Notes under the pieces: model-generated | Told to the model about the DNA's origin: nothing | The model's input: only the letters and a program-made list of their open reading frames with translations | Databases searched by the model: none | Source: Archangium primigenium | GTDB taxonomy: Bacteria; Myxococcota; Myxococcia; Myxococcales; Myxococcaceae | Direction of reading: 5' to 3' | Length of the DNA: 64,000 nucleotides | Assembly: GCF_016904885.1 (NCBI RefSeq) | Contig: NZ_JADWYI010000001.1 | Location: forward strand, 9,404,834-9,468,833 | Position numbers and translations under genes: made by a program | Part shown: positions 35,857 through 45,265 of the stretch, one piece after another | Position numbering within the stretch: position 1 is the stretch's first letter | How the letters are laid out: each line of letters opens with the position of its first letter

Positions 35857-38800
35857 CTACACCCGTGCGCGGCCCACCAGCGCCAGGAGGGTATCGCCGT
35901 AGCGCTCGGTGAGCGTGGGGCCGACACCGTGGATGCGCCGGAGCGCGGCGCCATCCTGGGGCCGCGCGCTGGCGATGGCGTCCAGCACCCGGTCCGTGAG
36001 GATGCGGAAGGCGGGCACGCGGCGGCGACGGGCCTCGGTCAGCCGCCAGGCCTTCAGGGCCTCCACGAGCTGGGGCGAGGCCTCGCTGCCCGCCCCCACG
36101 TTCACCCCCCAGGTCGCGCCGCTGCGCCGCGAGCGGTCCAACGCCCGGCTCAAGGCCTCGCGGCCCGGGGATGGCGCGGGCGCGACCTCGGCGTCCGCGT
36201 CGACCTCCTCCCCGGCACGGGAGCGCCGGGAGGTCGCGCGCTTGCGGCCCTTGCCCGGGGTGGCGGCCTTCTTCGTGCGGACCGCGCGTCGCCCGCCCCG
36301 CGCGGTGCCCTTCTTGGGGGCGGCCTCCGCGGCCAGGGGCAGTTGCACGGTGCCCGGCGCGGGCGCGTGGACGCGGCGGCCCTCGGGGGTGAGCGCCACG
36401 CGCTGGAAGGCGATGCGCTGGCCATCCTTCTCGAAGGTGTCCTCGGACAGCCGCGCGAGTCCGGCCCGGACGAGGCCGCCGAGCAGCCGCTCGAAGTCGC
36501 GACGGGCGAGGGCCTCGCCGAACAGCTCGCGGTGCAGCCGGCCCGTGGCCTGGGCATCGCGCTCGTGCAGCGCCCCGAGGATGCGGGCGAGCGCCTGGGC
36601 CTCGGCGGCGGTGGGCTCGCCAAAGCGCAGGGTGGCGCAGGCCTCGGGGGCGCACACGTCACACAGGCCGCAGGCGGCGCCCGTGTCCTGCACGTCACCG
36701 AAGTGGGACACCAGGTGCTTCATCCGGCACCCGTGGGCCTCGGCGTAGCGCGCCATGTGCTCGAGCTGGCCCTGCTTGTGCTCGCGCTGCGCGCTGTACG
36801 AGGCCTTCCAGCCCGGCTTGCCCAGGCGCACGGACTCGTCCGGGGAGATCTCCACGCCGCCGTGGATCCACAGCTGCTCGAGCGCCTTGTCGAACACGTC
36901 CGAGGCCATGCGCACCCGGGCGGCGAGGGACTCCTTGGGCTCGGCCTCCTCGCGCACGGCACGCTGGAGCCGCTCGAGCACGGAGGGCTCGGGGTAGTCG
37001 CGCTGGTGGAAGAACTCGTGGGTGCGCCGGTCGATGAAGCCGTGCAGGAGCACCGCGCGCGAGGGCCTGCCGTCACGGCCCGCGCGGCCCAGCTCCTGGT
37101 AGTAGCCCTCCACGCTCGCGGGCAGCGCGGCGTGCACCACGGTGCGCACGTCCGCCTTGTCGATGCCCATGCCGAACGCGGTCGTCGCCACGATGACGTC
37201 CAGCTTGCCGCCGAGGAACGCCGTCTGCACCGACTCGCGCTCCGAGGCGCTCAGGCCCGCGTGGTAGGTGCCCGTGGAGAAGTCCGCGGCGAGGCTCTCC
37301 GTGTACTGCTCGGCGTGCTTGCGCGTGGCGGCGTAGACGATGGCGGGCCGGTGTCCGGGCTCGGCGAGCAGCTCGCGGATGGCCTCGGAGCGCTGGCCCG
37401 GGTTGAGCTCGCGCACCTCGATGGCGATGTTGGTGCGCCGAAAGCCGTGGATGAAGGTGCGCGCGGTGGCGCCCCGCGCGCCCTCCAGGCCGAGCTGTTG
37501 GACGATGTCGCGCTGCACGTCCGGCGTGGCCGTGGCGGTCAGCGCGATGATGGGCGCGGGCCGGAGCATGGGCAGGCGCCCGCCCAACAGCCGGTAGTCC
37601 GGCCGGAAGTCATGGCCCCACTGCGAGATGCAGTGCGCCTCGTCCACCGCCACCAGCGCGGGCGTGCGCCGGGCGAGCAGCTCCACGAAGCCCGGCACGC
37701 CGAGCCGCTCGGGCGCGATGAAGAGGAAGTCGAGCTTGCCCTCGAGGTAGTCCGCGCACGCCTGGCGCGAGGCGGGACGGCCCCGGCCCGAGTGGATGCG
37801 CTCGGCGGCGAGCCCCAGCGAGCGCAGCCGCGCCACCTGGTCCTCCATGAGCGCGATGAGCGGACTGATGACGAGCGTGGTCCCGGCGCGCGCCAGGCCC
37901 GGCAGCTGGTAGCACAGGGACTTGCCCGCGCCGGTGGGCATCACCAGCAGCAAGTCCTTGCCCTCGGTGGCCGTGCGGCACACCGCCTCCTGGTAGGGGC
38001 GGAAGTCCGGAAAGCCGAACACGGACTGGAGCAGGCCGCGCAGCTCGCCGGGCGGCGTGGGCGTGCGGGAGGTGCGCTCGGGACGGGGCGTCTCCGGCAG
38101 GGCGAGCGAGGCCTGCCGGGAGGAGGCACCGGACGACATCAACGAGGACTTCGACGAGGACATCGACAGGGCGCCCGACGCGGACACCGCGGGCGACTCC
38201 CCGGGGGTGCGCGAGCGACGGGCGCTGGCGGGGCCCTGGGAGCCCGGGGGCATGGCGAGCGAGGCGGGCACCTTGCCCACCACCTCGCGGACATAGGCCT
38301 CGATGCCCTGGATGAAGGAGTCCAGGTCGCCACTGCCCTGTTCGATGCGCCGCAGCCAGGCTTCCCACTGGCCCGTCATGGCCGGGCTCTTCACGTCCGG
38401 ATGGACGCAGCGGATGAGGGCGATGCCCTTCTCCGTCGCCTCGAAGGACTTGCCGCGCCGCACCAGGTACTCGCGCTCCAGGAGCGTCTCGATGATGGAG
38501 GCGCGCGTGGCGGGCGTGCCCAGGCCGGACTCGCGCATCGCGTCCGCCAGCTCCTTGTCGTCGAGCAGGCGGCCCGCGGTCTCCATGGCGGTGAGCAGGC
38601 TCGCGTCCGTGAGGCGGGGCGGCGGCCGGGTGCGCTTGGTCACCGGCTTCACCTCGCGCACCGCGCGAGCGAGCCCCTGGACGAGCCCCGAGGGCAGGTC
38701 CTGCTCGTCCTCGGGCTCCTCCGCCTCGGCCTCGCCCTCCTTCTTCGCCTTGCCCGTCGGGGTGCGGGGCGCCTTCTGTCCGCCGCCCACGTCCAGCACC

Positions 38801-40197
38801 TTCCAGCCCTCGCGCTGCACCATGGTGCCCGTGCTGTGGAAGCGATCGACGGTGGCCGCCGCGGAGGTGGCCGCCGAGGTGACGGCGGTGATGACGGTCG
38901 TCACGGACCAGACGAAGTCCTCGTGCCACGCCGCGAGCAGCCGTCGGCACACGAGCTCGTAGACACGCCGCTCGTCCACGGACAGGCGCGCGCTCTCGGG
39001 CGAGGTCGTCGTGGGGATGATGGCGTGGTGGTCGGTCACCTTGGCGTCGTCCACGAAGCGGCGGCCGAGCGGACGCGAGCCCGTGCCGGGCGCGAGCTGG
39101 GCCGCGAAGGGCGCGCGGATGGCGGCCACCACGTCCGGCAGCGTCTGGGCGATCTGCTGCGAGAGGTGACGGCTGGCGGTGCGCGGGTAGCTCAAGAGCT
39201 TGTGCTTCTCGTACAGCGCCTGGGCCAGCTCCAGGGTGCGCTGGGCGCTGTAGCCATGGAGGCGGTTGGCGTGGCGCTGCAGCTCCGTGAGATCGTAGAG
39301 CAGCGGCGGCGCCATCTTCTTGGTCTCGGAGGTGACGGACTCCACGGCCGCGCGGCCCGTCTCCACCCGCGCCACCACCGCCCGGGCCTCCTCGCCATCC
39401 GCGCTCAACCGCCGGGCGGCCCGCGCGTCCCAGTCCTTCTCCTGGCCAGGGAGCATGGGCCGGAACCAGGTGCCCTGGTAGAGCCCCTGCGGCGCCTCGC
39501 TCCCCACGGGCCCGAAGGTGCCCACCACCTCCAGGTAGTCCTGGGGCACGAAGTCGCGGATGGCCAGCTCGCGCTCCACCACCATGGCCAGCGTGGGCGT
39601 CTGCACCCGGCCCACCGACAGCGTTCCTCCGGCGCCCACCACCGTATAGAGGCGCGTGAGGTTCATCCCCACGAGCCAGTCGGCCCGGCTGCGGCCCCGG
39701 GCCGCGTCCGCCAGGGGCTCGTACTCCCGCCCCGGCTTGAGCGCGCGGAAGCCCGCGAGGATGGCCGCCTCCGTGAGCGAGGAGATCCACAAGCGCCGGA
39801 TGGGCTTGCGGCACCCGGCCGCCTCGTAGATGTAGCGGAAGATGAGCTCGCCCTCGCGCCCGGCGTCCGTGGCGCACACCACCCCGTCCACCTCGGGCGC
39901 GTTCATCACCCGGCGCACCACCTGGAACTGGCTCGCCGTCTTGTCCGCCACCACCAGCGGCCACTCCGCGGGCAGCATCGGCAACAGCTCGCGCCGCCAC
40001 CGGCCGCCCCACTCGGCGCGCATCTTCTCCGGCTCGGCCAGCGTCACCAGGTGGCCGATGGCCCACGTCACCACGTAGCCGTTGCCCCGGAAGAACCCGT
40101 CGCCCTGCTCCCGAGCGCCCACCGCCCGGGCGATGTCACGCGCCATGGACGGCTTCTCCGCCACCACGGCCAGCACACCCCGGACTGCCTCACCCAT
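35857..40197 (-). CDS. topoisomerase III-RecQ helicase fusion protein
   Basis: 1446 residues. Residues 1-640 are a type IA topoisomerase of the TopB kind: TOPRIM with VVAEKPSMARDIA and CATDAGREGELIFRYIY, and active Tyr in LLSYPRTASRHLS (Y337). A Ser/Pro-rich linker (about 640-715) leads to a RecQ helicase: Walker A LVMPTGAGKSLCYQLPG (K759), VDEAHCISQWGHDFRPDY (D852), GMGIDKADVRTVVH, QELGRAGRDG and a zinc site with CGLCDVC. A winged helix, a Lys/Arg-rich stretch near 1300-1355 and an HRDC domain (about 1370-1446) follow. The chain thus joins the two activities of a double-Holliday-junction dissolvasome. A GGTGGGAAG site precedes the ATG. The single-frame reading shows no break. Confidence 0.93.
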   Translation of the reverse strand: MGEAVRGVLAVVAEKPSMARDIARAVGAREQGDGFFRGNGYVVTWAIGHLVTLAEPEKMRAEWGGRWRRELLPMLPAEWPLVVADKTASQFQVVRRVMNAPEVDGVVCATDAGREGELIFRYIYEAAGCRKPIRRLWISSLTEAAILAGFRALKPGREYEPLADAARGRSRADWLVGMNLTRLYTVVGAGGTLSVGRVQTPTLAMVVERELAIRDFVPQDYLEVVGTFGPVGSEAPQGLYQGTWFRPMLPGQEKDWDARAARRLSADGEEARAVVARVETGRAAVESVTSETKKMAPPLLYDLTELQRHANRLHGYSAQRTLELAQALYEKHKLLSYPRTASRHLSQQIAQTLPDVVAAIRAPFAAQLAPGTGSRPLGRRFVDDAKVTDHHAIIPTTTSPESARLSVDERRVYELVCRRLLAAWHEDFVWSVTTVITAVTSAATSAAATVDRFHSTGTMVQREGWKVLDVGGGQKAPRTPTGKAKKEGEAEAEEPEDEQDLPSGLVQGLARAVREVKPVTKRTRPPPRLTDASLLTAMETAGRLLDDKELADAMRESGLGTPATRASIIETLLEREYLVRRGKSFEATEKGIALIRCVHPDVKSPAMTGQWEAWLRRIEQGSGDLDSFIQGIEAYVREVVGKVPASLAMPPGSQGPASARRSRTPGESPAVSASGALSMSSSKSSLMSSGASSRQASLALPETPRPERTSRTPTPPGELRGLLQSVFGFPDFRPYQEAVCRTATEGKDLLLVMPTGAGKSLCYQLPGLARAGTTLVISPLIALMEDQVARLRSLGLAAERIHSGRGRPASRQACADYLEGKLDFLFIAPERLGVPGFVELLARRTPALVAVDEAHCISQWGHDFRPDYRLLGGRLPMLRPAPIIALTATATPDVQRDIVQQLGLEGARGATARTFIHGFRRTNIAIEVRELNPGQRSEAIRELLAEPGHRPAIVYAATRKHAEQYTESLAADFSTGTYHAGLSASERESVQTAFLGGKLDVIVATTAFGMGIDKADVRTVVHAALPASVEGYYQELGRAGRDGRPSRAVLLHGFIDRRTHEFFHQRDYPEPSVLERLQRAVREEAEPKESLAARVRMASDVFDKALEQLWIHGGVEISPDESVRLGKPGWKASYSAQREHKQGQLEHMARYAEAHGCRMKHLVSHFGDVQDTGAACGLCDVCAPEACATLRFGEPTAAEAQALARILGALHERDAQATGRLHRELFGEALARRDFERLLGGLVRAGLARLSEDTFEKDGQRIAFQRVALTPEGRRVHAPAPGTVQLPLAAEAAPKKGTARGGRRAVRTKKAATPGKGRKRATSRRSRAGEEVDADAEVAPAPSPGREALSRALDRSRRSGATWGVNVGAGSEASPQLVEALKAWRLTEARRRRVPAFRILTDRVLDAIASARPQDGAALRRIHGVGPTLTERYGDTLLALVGRARV

Positions 40198-41037
40198 GCG
40201 CTTCCCACCTCGTCACGTCTCCACCATATCCCGCTCTCCGCCCCCGCACCTGCAAGTCCGTTCAGCCCGCTCGGGCCCCGGCCCTTGGAGCGGAGGGCCA
40301 ACCCATACCTCGCGTGAAAAACGGCCGGGAACTTCGGCGCGGACGCTTGGCTGGGGTCCAGGTTGGCGCTTTCACGCAAGCGGTTGGCGTCCGCGCGGAA
40401 AACCCGGGGGCGGGTTTTGGACAATATCCGGGACTGTCACCAACGCGCGCACGGGCACGCCACGGGGTTGGGAATCCATGAGGCAGGAACTGGAACAGGG
40501 GAAGGGGGCACCGGCGCACCTTGGACACGGTCCATGGGCGAGCGGTGGGAAGCACCAGGGGGGGCCGCAGTGGGGGGGTGAGCGGGCGTCGGTGGCGAAG
40601 AGTCTGGCCGGGTTGTCTTGGACGATCGGGCCAACGGAGCACGGGGGGGGTCAACGACCGGAGGCGGCGACGCTGGCGGGCTTCGCGGGGGCGAAGCGCG
40701 CACAGTGTTCGCGGCTGATGGAGGCCGAGGTGACGGCCGGATTGCACGAGGTCGTCACGGGGGTGACGTGCCTCGCGTCGGTCCGGCCTTCCGCACCGAG
40801 GCTCTCGGTGGCCTCCACCGTGCTTCCCAGAGCCACGGGCCCTCGCGGCTCGCGGCGACGGTTCCACGGTGGGACGGCTCAGGACGAGGGCGGCATCTAC
40901 AGTTGGTAGGGCCCGCTCGTTCCCGTCCACGCCGTGCATGAATGCCAGGAAGACCCGCGGGGGCGGGGCTTCCAGGTGAATGGCTCCGGAGGTCCATCCT
41001 TCTCCAAGGGGGAGTGAGACGCCGGAGTCGCAGTCGG
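40198..41037. other. 840-bp stretch without a confident gene; possible gene relic on the plus strand
   Basis: No frame here gives a convincing protein: candidates are Arg/Gly/Pro-rich shadows without start signals or conserved motifs. On the plus strand one frame ends at a TAG at 40907-40909 (preceding residues QDEGGIYSW) and then stays open, in the same frame, to a TGA at 41015-41017 with a protein-like end (GFQVNGSGGPSFSKGE). A strong plus-strand terminator follows 20 bases on. That suggests a plus-strand transcript, either a decayed gene or a structured RNA. I cannot tell which. Confidence 0.4.
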
Positions 41038-41078
41038 GGGGGGTGCCTCGCGCTCAACGAGGCATCCCCCATTCTTTT
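41038..41078 (+). terminator. Strong intrinsic terminator, plus strand
   Basis: The 5' arm (41038-41050, GGGGGGTGCCTCG) and 3' arm (41058-41070, CGAGGCATCCCCC) form a 13-bp stem with one G-U pair and a 7-base loop, directly followed by ATTCTTTT. The U-tract is on the plus-strand side, so it terminates rightward transcription out of the gene-poor stretch, not the minus-strand aminotransferase, although it may also act as a bidirectional barrier. Confidence 0.72.
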
Positions 41079-41089
41079 GCGGGCTTGTG

Positions 41090-42379
41090 CTACCCGGCCA
41101 CCTCGCGCAGCACCGCCTCCACCCGGGGCAGCGCCGCGCGGATCTCCTCCATCGACACGGCGCCCACCGACAGGCGGAACCAGCCCGTGTCCTCCTGGAG
41201 CCCAAAGGCCTGGAAGGGCACGAGCGCGAAGCCCGCCCGCTCCAGCAACAGCTTGCGGATATCGGTGTTGGTGCGCAGCGCGCCCCGGCCCACCAGGTTG
41301 AACTGGACGGACAGGTAGATGGCGCCCTGCGGCTCGATGGAGCGCACGGGCAGACCCGCCTCGCGCATCGCGGTGAAGCCCTGGTGCAGCGCCACCAGGC
41401 GCTCGTTGAGGTGCTGGCGCATGGCGTCGAGGAAGGTGGACATGGCGGACGTGTCGTCCAGGAAGCGCGCCACGGCGACCTGCTCGGCCTTGGGGGCCCA
41501 GGCCCCCACGTGGCCCAGCACGTCCTTCATGCGCGAGATGATGGAGGGCGGCCCCAGGGCCCACCCCACGCGCACGCCCGTGGCCGCGAATGCCTTGGAG
41601 ATGCCGTCCACGAACACCGTGTAGGGCGCCAGCTCCGGCACCAGCTCCAGGGGGGTGACGTGGCGGCGCTCGCCGAAGGTGAGCGTCCAGTAGATCTGAT
41701 CGAACAGCACCAGCAGGGGCCGGGCGCCCGCGGCCTCGCGGCGGCGGTTCTCCGCCAGCACCCGCTGGCCGATGTCGCGCAGGGCCTCGGGGGAGATCAT
41801 CGTGCCCGTGGGGTTGAGCGGGCTGCACAGGCACAGCAGGCGGGCCTCGGACAGGTGCGGCGCGAGCTGCTCCACGGTGGGCATGAAGCCCAGGGCGGCG
41901 TCCGTCTTCACCTCCACCGGCCGGGCGCCCATCATGTGCACGTAGTGGTTGTTGTTCCACGAGGGCACCGGATAGACGACCGTGTCCCCCGGGTTGAGCA
42001 CCGTGCGGAACACGCCGTAGATGATGGGCCGGGCCCCCGCGGTGATGAGCACGCTCTCCAGGGGGTACTTCAGGCCCAGCGCCCGCTCGTAGAAGCGCTG
42101 CACGGCCTGACGCAGCGCGGGCATGCCGTCCGAGGGCGGATAGTTCGTCTCGCCCGCCGCCAGCCCCGCGGTGATGCCCGACGCCAGGGCCTGGGGAATG
42201 GGGAAGTGGCGGGGATCGAAGTCGCCCACGGTCAGGTTGCACACCTGGCGACCCTGGGCCACCAGCTCCCGGATCTCCGCCGCGATGCGCAGGATTTCGC
42301 TGCCCTGGAGACCCTGGGCCATGGTGCCAACGGTGTCATCCCGTCGGGGACCAAACAGGGAGGTGAGTTCAAGCGCCAT
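41090..42379 (-). CDS. class I/II pyridoxal-phosphate aminotransferase
   Basis: 429 residues from the ATG at 42379, with a GAGG about ten bases ahead. Fold-type I markers are clear: NLTVGDFDPRHFPIP and TNYPPSDGMPALRQAV at the N-terminus, SPLNPTGTMIS, VLFDQIYWTL with the PLP-ring Asp, the Schiff-base Lys in VDGISKAFAATGVRVGW, and C-terminal WFRLSVGAVS with the carboxylate-binding Arg. It transfers amino groups between an amino acid and a 2-oxo acid, in the aspartate/aromatic subclass. The substrate is undetermined. It is monocistronic between the terminator region and the divergent AMIN-like gene. Confidence 0.92.
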   Translation of the reverse strand: MALELTSLFGPRRDDTVGTMAQGLQGSEILRIAAEIRELVAQGRQVCNLTVGDFDPRHFPIPQALASGITAGLAAGETNYPPSDGMPALRQAVQRFYERALGLKYPLESVLITAGARPIIYGVFRTVLNPGDTVVYPVPSWNNNHYVHMMGARPVEVKTDAALGFMPTVEQLAPHLSEARLLCLCSPLNPTGTMISPEALRDIGQRVLAENRRREAAGARPLLVLFDQIYWTLTFGERRHVTPLELVPELAPYTVFVDGISKAFAATGVRVGWALGPPSIISRMKDVLGHVGAWAPKAEQVAVARFLDDTSAMSTFLDAMRQHLNERLVALHQGFTAMREAGLPVRSIEPQGAIYLSVQFNLVGRGALRTNTDIRKLLLERAGFALVPFQAFGLQEDTGWFRLSVGAVSMEEIRAALPRVEAVLREVAG

Positions 42380-42570
42380 GGCGACAGCCTCGTGAGGGGA
42401 AGGGGACGGAAATCGTCGGGGCACGGTATACGCGGCGCGGCGCCCGCGCCCAAGGGAACCGTGGCGAAGCCGCCCCACGCCTCCCGTGCACTTCCCTCTT
42501 GGCGCTCGAGCGCCCCCCGTGTCAGACGGGGCCCCTACCCGGCCCCGGCGGCCACCAGAGGAGCACATCG

Positions 42571-43245
42571 ATGACGCGCAAGGTCGTGGTACCGGTTCTG
42601 GGACTCGTGGTCTGCCTCGTGGGGACGGGCTGTAGCAAGGACAGCGCGCCCCCGCCCGCCCGCGTCGCCGAGCTTCCCACGACGCCCCCGGCCCCGGCAC
42701 CCACGCCCGCTCCGGCCCCGACGCCCACTCCGGCCCCGACGCCCGAGCCCACGCCCGCGGCGCCCGCGCCCACGCCCGCGGCTCCGGACGCCGCGCCCCA
42801 GGTCGCCAGGCCGGGCGACTGGACGGAGCGCCGGCAGGAGCTGTCGCGCCCCGACCTCAAGCCGGTGACGCTGCGCGAGGTGCGCGCCGCCCGCAACGAG
42901 GGCTTCGATCGGGTGGTGTTCCAGTTCGACACGGAGCAGGTGCCCGGCTACCGGGTCGAGTACCTCGACACCCCCGCCATCCACTGCGGCTCGGGGGACG
43001 AGGTGCCCGTGGCCGGCCAGGCGCGGCTCCAGGTGAGCCTCCAGCCCTCCCAGGCGCACGAGAACGGCCAGAGCACCCTCACCGAGCGCGCGCGCAAGCC
43101 CGCCCTGCCCATGCTCGCGGAGATGAAGCTGACGTGCGACTTCGAGGGCGAGGTGTCCTGGGTGTTCGGTGTGAAGGAGCCCCGGTCCTTCCGGGTGCTG
43201 GAGCTCAAGGCGCCCGCGCGCCTCGTGGTGGACATCCAGCACTGA
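42571..43245 (+). CDS. AMIN-like domain lipoprotein
   Basis: 224 residues from the ATG at 42571, with a strong AGGAG site upstream. The leader (VPVLGLVVCLVGTGC) carries a lipobox. Residues about 32-72 are a Pro/Ala/Thr repeat linker made of PAPTP and PTPAP units, spanning the periplasm or cell wall. The rest is an AMIN-like domain: VRAARNEGFDRVVFQFD, PGYRVEYLD, and FRVLELKAPARLVVDIQH. AMIN domains target proteins to peptidoglycan or polysaccharide near division sites or secretin complexes. The partner is unknown. It converges on the glucanotransferase gene. Confidence 0.82.
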   Translation: MTRKVVVPVLGLVVCLVGTGCSKDSAPPPARVAELPTTPPAPAPTPAPAPTPTPAPTPEPTPAAPAPTPAAPDAAPQVARPGDWTERRQELSRPDLKPVTLREVRAARNEGFDRVVFQFDTEQVPGYRVEYLDTPAIHCGSGDEVPVAGQARLQVSLQPSQAHENGQSTLTERARKPALPMLAEMKLTCDFEGEVSWVFGVKEPRSFRVLELKAPARLVVDIQH

Positions 43246-43258
43246 AGCCGCCCGCGGC

Positions 43259-45214
43259 TCACCCCTCGGCCAGCCGCTCCAGGGCCTCGATGAGGGGCCC
43301 GTGCCGCGCGCGCGACGGCTCGTCCCCGGCGCGCAGCGCCAGGGCGAGCGCCCGGGGCAGGTTGAGCACCGCGTTGGCGCCCAGCCCGCGCGCGTACACC
43401 TCCCGGTAGTCCCGGGGCACGCGCAGGCTCCAGTTCTCGTCGTTCACCGTGCCCGGCGCGTTGTACGTCGCCGTCAGGCCGAACAGGTCCGCGAAGAACA
43501 CCATCACGTTCTGCGCCTGGCTCACGAACAGGTCCGCGAACTTCGCCTGCACGAGCAGGCCCGGCTCGGCGAGCAGGCGCCGCGCGAAGTCCTCCCGGCC
43601 CGCCGCCTCCGGGTGCAGCCGCCCCGCCAGATAGTCCGCCTGCGCCCGGGCCTCGTCCCCCGCGCGCCAGCGCTCGGCGAGCGCCCAGATGGTCTTCGTG
43701 TCGTGGTTGCCCAGCATGATCCAATCCGCGGGCCGCGCGTTCTCCGAGCGGTACACGTCCTGGGGGTTGTTCAGGTCCGCCTTCTGCGTCACCCGGAAGC
43801 GCCCCAGCCCGTACTGCGCCAGCACGCGCTCCAGGGGATAGGGCATGGTGCTGAGCACCTCGCACAGCAGGTCCGACACGTCGCGCCCTCGCGCGTGCGC
43901 CGCCGCGACGATGGCGTCGAACAGGGCGCTGTAGCGCGACACCTGCGCCGTCCCCAGCTCGCGCACCCACCCGTCCGCGTACCGGGGCACCGCGCGGTTC
44001 AACCCCTCGGGCGGCACCAGCGCCCAGCGCGCGAGCTCCGGGTGGTCCGGCAGGTCCGGCGAGGCGAACAGCCGCGCCCCCGCCTGCACCGCGCGCACCG
44101 GCTCGGGCGCTCCGGCCCGGTACACCCACGGACACACGAGCCCGTGGGGATGATCGATGCGCAGGCCATCGTACTCGGCCAGCATCTTGTCCATGCGCGC
44201 GGCCATGAACCAGAGCACCGGCCCGGGCCGGGGGGCCGGCGCGTAGGCGTCCTCCGCGTCCGGCGCCGCGTGGTACTGGGCCGGATCCAGCACCGGGTAG
44301 TTCCACGGCTGGCCCTCGGGGTTGGTGCGGCTCGGCGGCGCCCCCATCAGGTACGCGCCCAGGAACAGCCCCTGCCACGCCCACGCGTCGCGCGGCGAGT
44401 AGCCGATCTGCAAGTCCCCATACAGCTTGAGGCCCCACGCCGCCGTGTGCTCGCGCAGGGCCGCGTGCTGCGCGTGCACGAGGAACTGCCGGAAGGCATA
44501 GGCCTCCACCGGCGCGGCGTACTTGGAGCGCAGCACCCGGCGGCGGTGCGCGAAGGCCTCCACCTCGCCGGGGCGCGGGTGCCACAGCCGCCGATCCCAC
44601 TCGCTCGGCCACTGCCGCCACCAGTCCCGCCCGTGCTCCGCGCACAGCACGTCATAGAGCGCGTCGCGCTCCAGCCAGGCCTGATGCTCGTGCTGGAAGG
44701 CCGCGAAGCGCTCCGCCAGCCGGGACACGGCGCTGCCCGGCACCGCCTGGGCCCGCTTGAGCTGGAAGGTGGCCCAGGCCTCGTCCAGCAGCTCGCCGTG
44801 GGCCCGGAAGAACGCGCGGTGCCGTACCCGCTCGCCCGTGCCCCCGTGCTCCGCCCAGAACGCCGCCACGCGCTCGGGCCGCAGCAGCGCGCCCCACGGC
44901 TCCTCCCGGGTCAGCGGCCCGGGCGCCACGTTGAGCACGTTGCGCGAGAAGAGCGAGCCGTCATACGGCGAGGCGTTGTCCTCGCTCGTCTGCCCCTGGG
45001 GGCCCAGCTGGATGCCGGTGAAGCCCAGCGCCCGCGCGAACTCGAGGAAGCGCAGGCCCCCTTCCGCATAGGGGGACCCCCGGCCCCCGTCCTCGCCCGG
45101 CGCCGAGGGGAAGCTGGGGTCCTGCAGGCTCAACACCAGGTTGCGCACACCGAGCGCGGCCAGGGCCGCCGCCACGTGCCGCGGGAACTCTTCGGACAGG
45201 ATCGTTCGGGACAT
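43259..45214 (-). CDS. malQ: 4-alpha-glucanotransferase (GH77)
   Basis: 651 residues. The GH77 landmarks are LGFTGIQLGPQGQ with NASPYDGSLFSRN near residues 60-90, the nucleophile region YDGLRIDHPHGLVCP, the acid/base region LLCEVLSTMPYPLERVL, and IMLGNHDTKTIW for the third acid. The enzyme moves maltosyl units between alpha-1,4 glucans and frees glucose, serving glycogen and maltodextrin turnover. It differs from typical MalQ in its N-terminus (no LP-xGxxG block of exactly that form), and the annotation is at family level. With TreZ at 25219-27063 it points to active glycogen-trehalose metabolism, though the genes are 16 kb apart. Confidence 0.85.
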   Translation of the reverse strand: MSRTILSEEFPRHVAAALAALGVRNLVLSLQDPSFPSAPGEDGGRGSPYAEGGLRFLEFARALGFTGIQLGPQGQTSEDNASPYDGSLFSRNVLNVAPGPLTREEPWGALLRPERVAAFWAEHGGTGERVRHRAFFRAHGELLDEAWATFQLKRAQAVPGSAVSRLAERFAAFQHEHQAWLERDALYDVLCAEHGRDWWRQWPSEWDRRLWHPRPGEVEAFAHRRRVLRSKYAAPVEAYAFRQFLVHAQHAALREHTAAWGLKLYGDLQIGYSPRDAWAWQGLFLGAYLMGAPPSRTNPEGQPWNYPVLDPAQYHAAPDAEDAYAPAPRPGPVLWFMAARMDKMLAEYDGLRIDHPHGLVCPWVYRAGAPEPVRAVQAGARLFASPDLPDHPELARWALVPPEGLNRAVPRYADGWVRELGTAQVSRYSALFDAIVAAAHARGRDVSDLLCEVLSTMPYPLERVLAQYGLGRFRVTQKADLNNPQDVYRSENARPADWIMLGNHDTKTIWALAERWRAGDEARAQADYLAGRLHPEAAGREDFARRLLAEPGLLVQAKFADLFVSQAQNVMVFFADLFGLTATYNAPGTVNDENWSLRVPRDYREVYARGLGANAVLNLPRALALALRAGDEPSRARHGPLIEALERLAEG

Positions 45215-45265
45215 CTCGGCGCGGCAGCCTAGCGCGCCCGGGCGCGTCCCGGGACGCCTTCGGCC

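Noticed and set aside
35929..40317. 1462-codon open frame on the plus strand opposite the topoisomerase-helicase gene
   Set aside because: It is the complement-frame shadow of a GC-rich gene; the minus-strand protein has full catalytic motifs, and the plus-strand text is His/Arg/Gly-rich with none.
40262..40939. 225-codon minus-strand frame in the gene-poor interval
   Set aside because: Arg/Pro-rich with no motif, no ribosome site and an unnatural residue mix.
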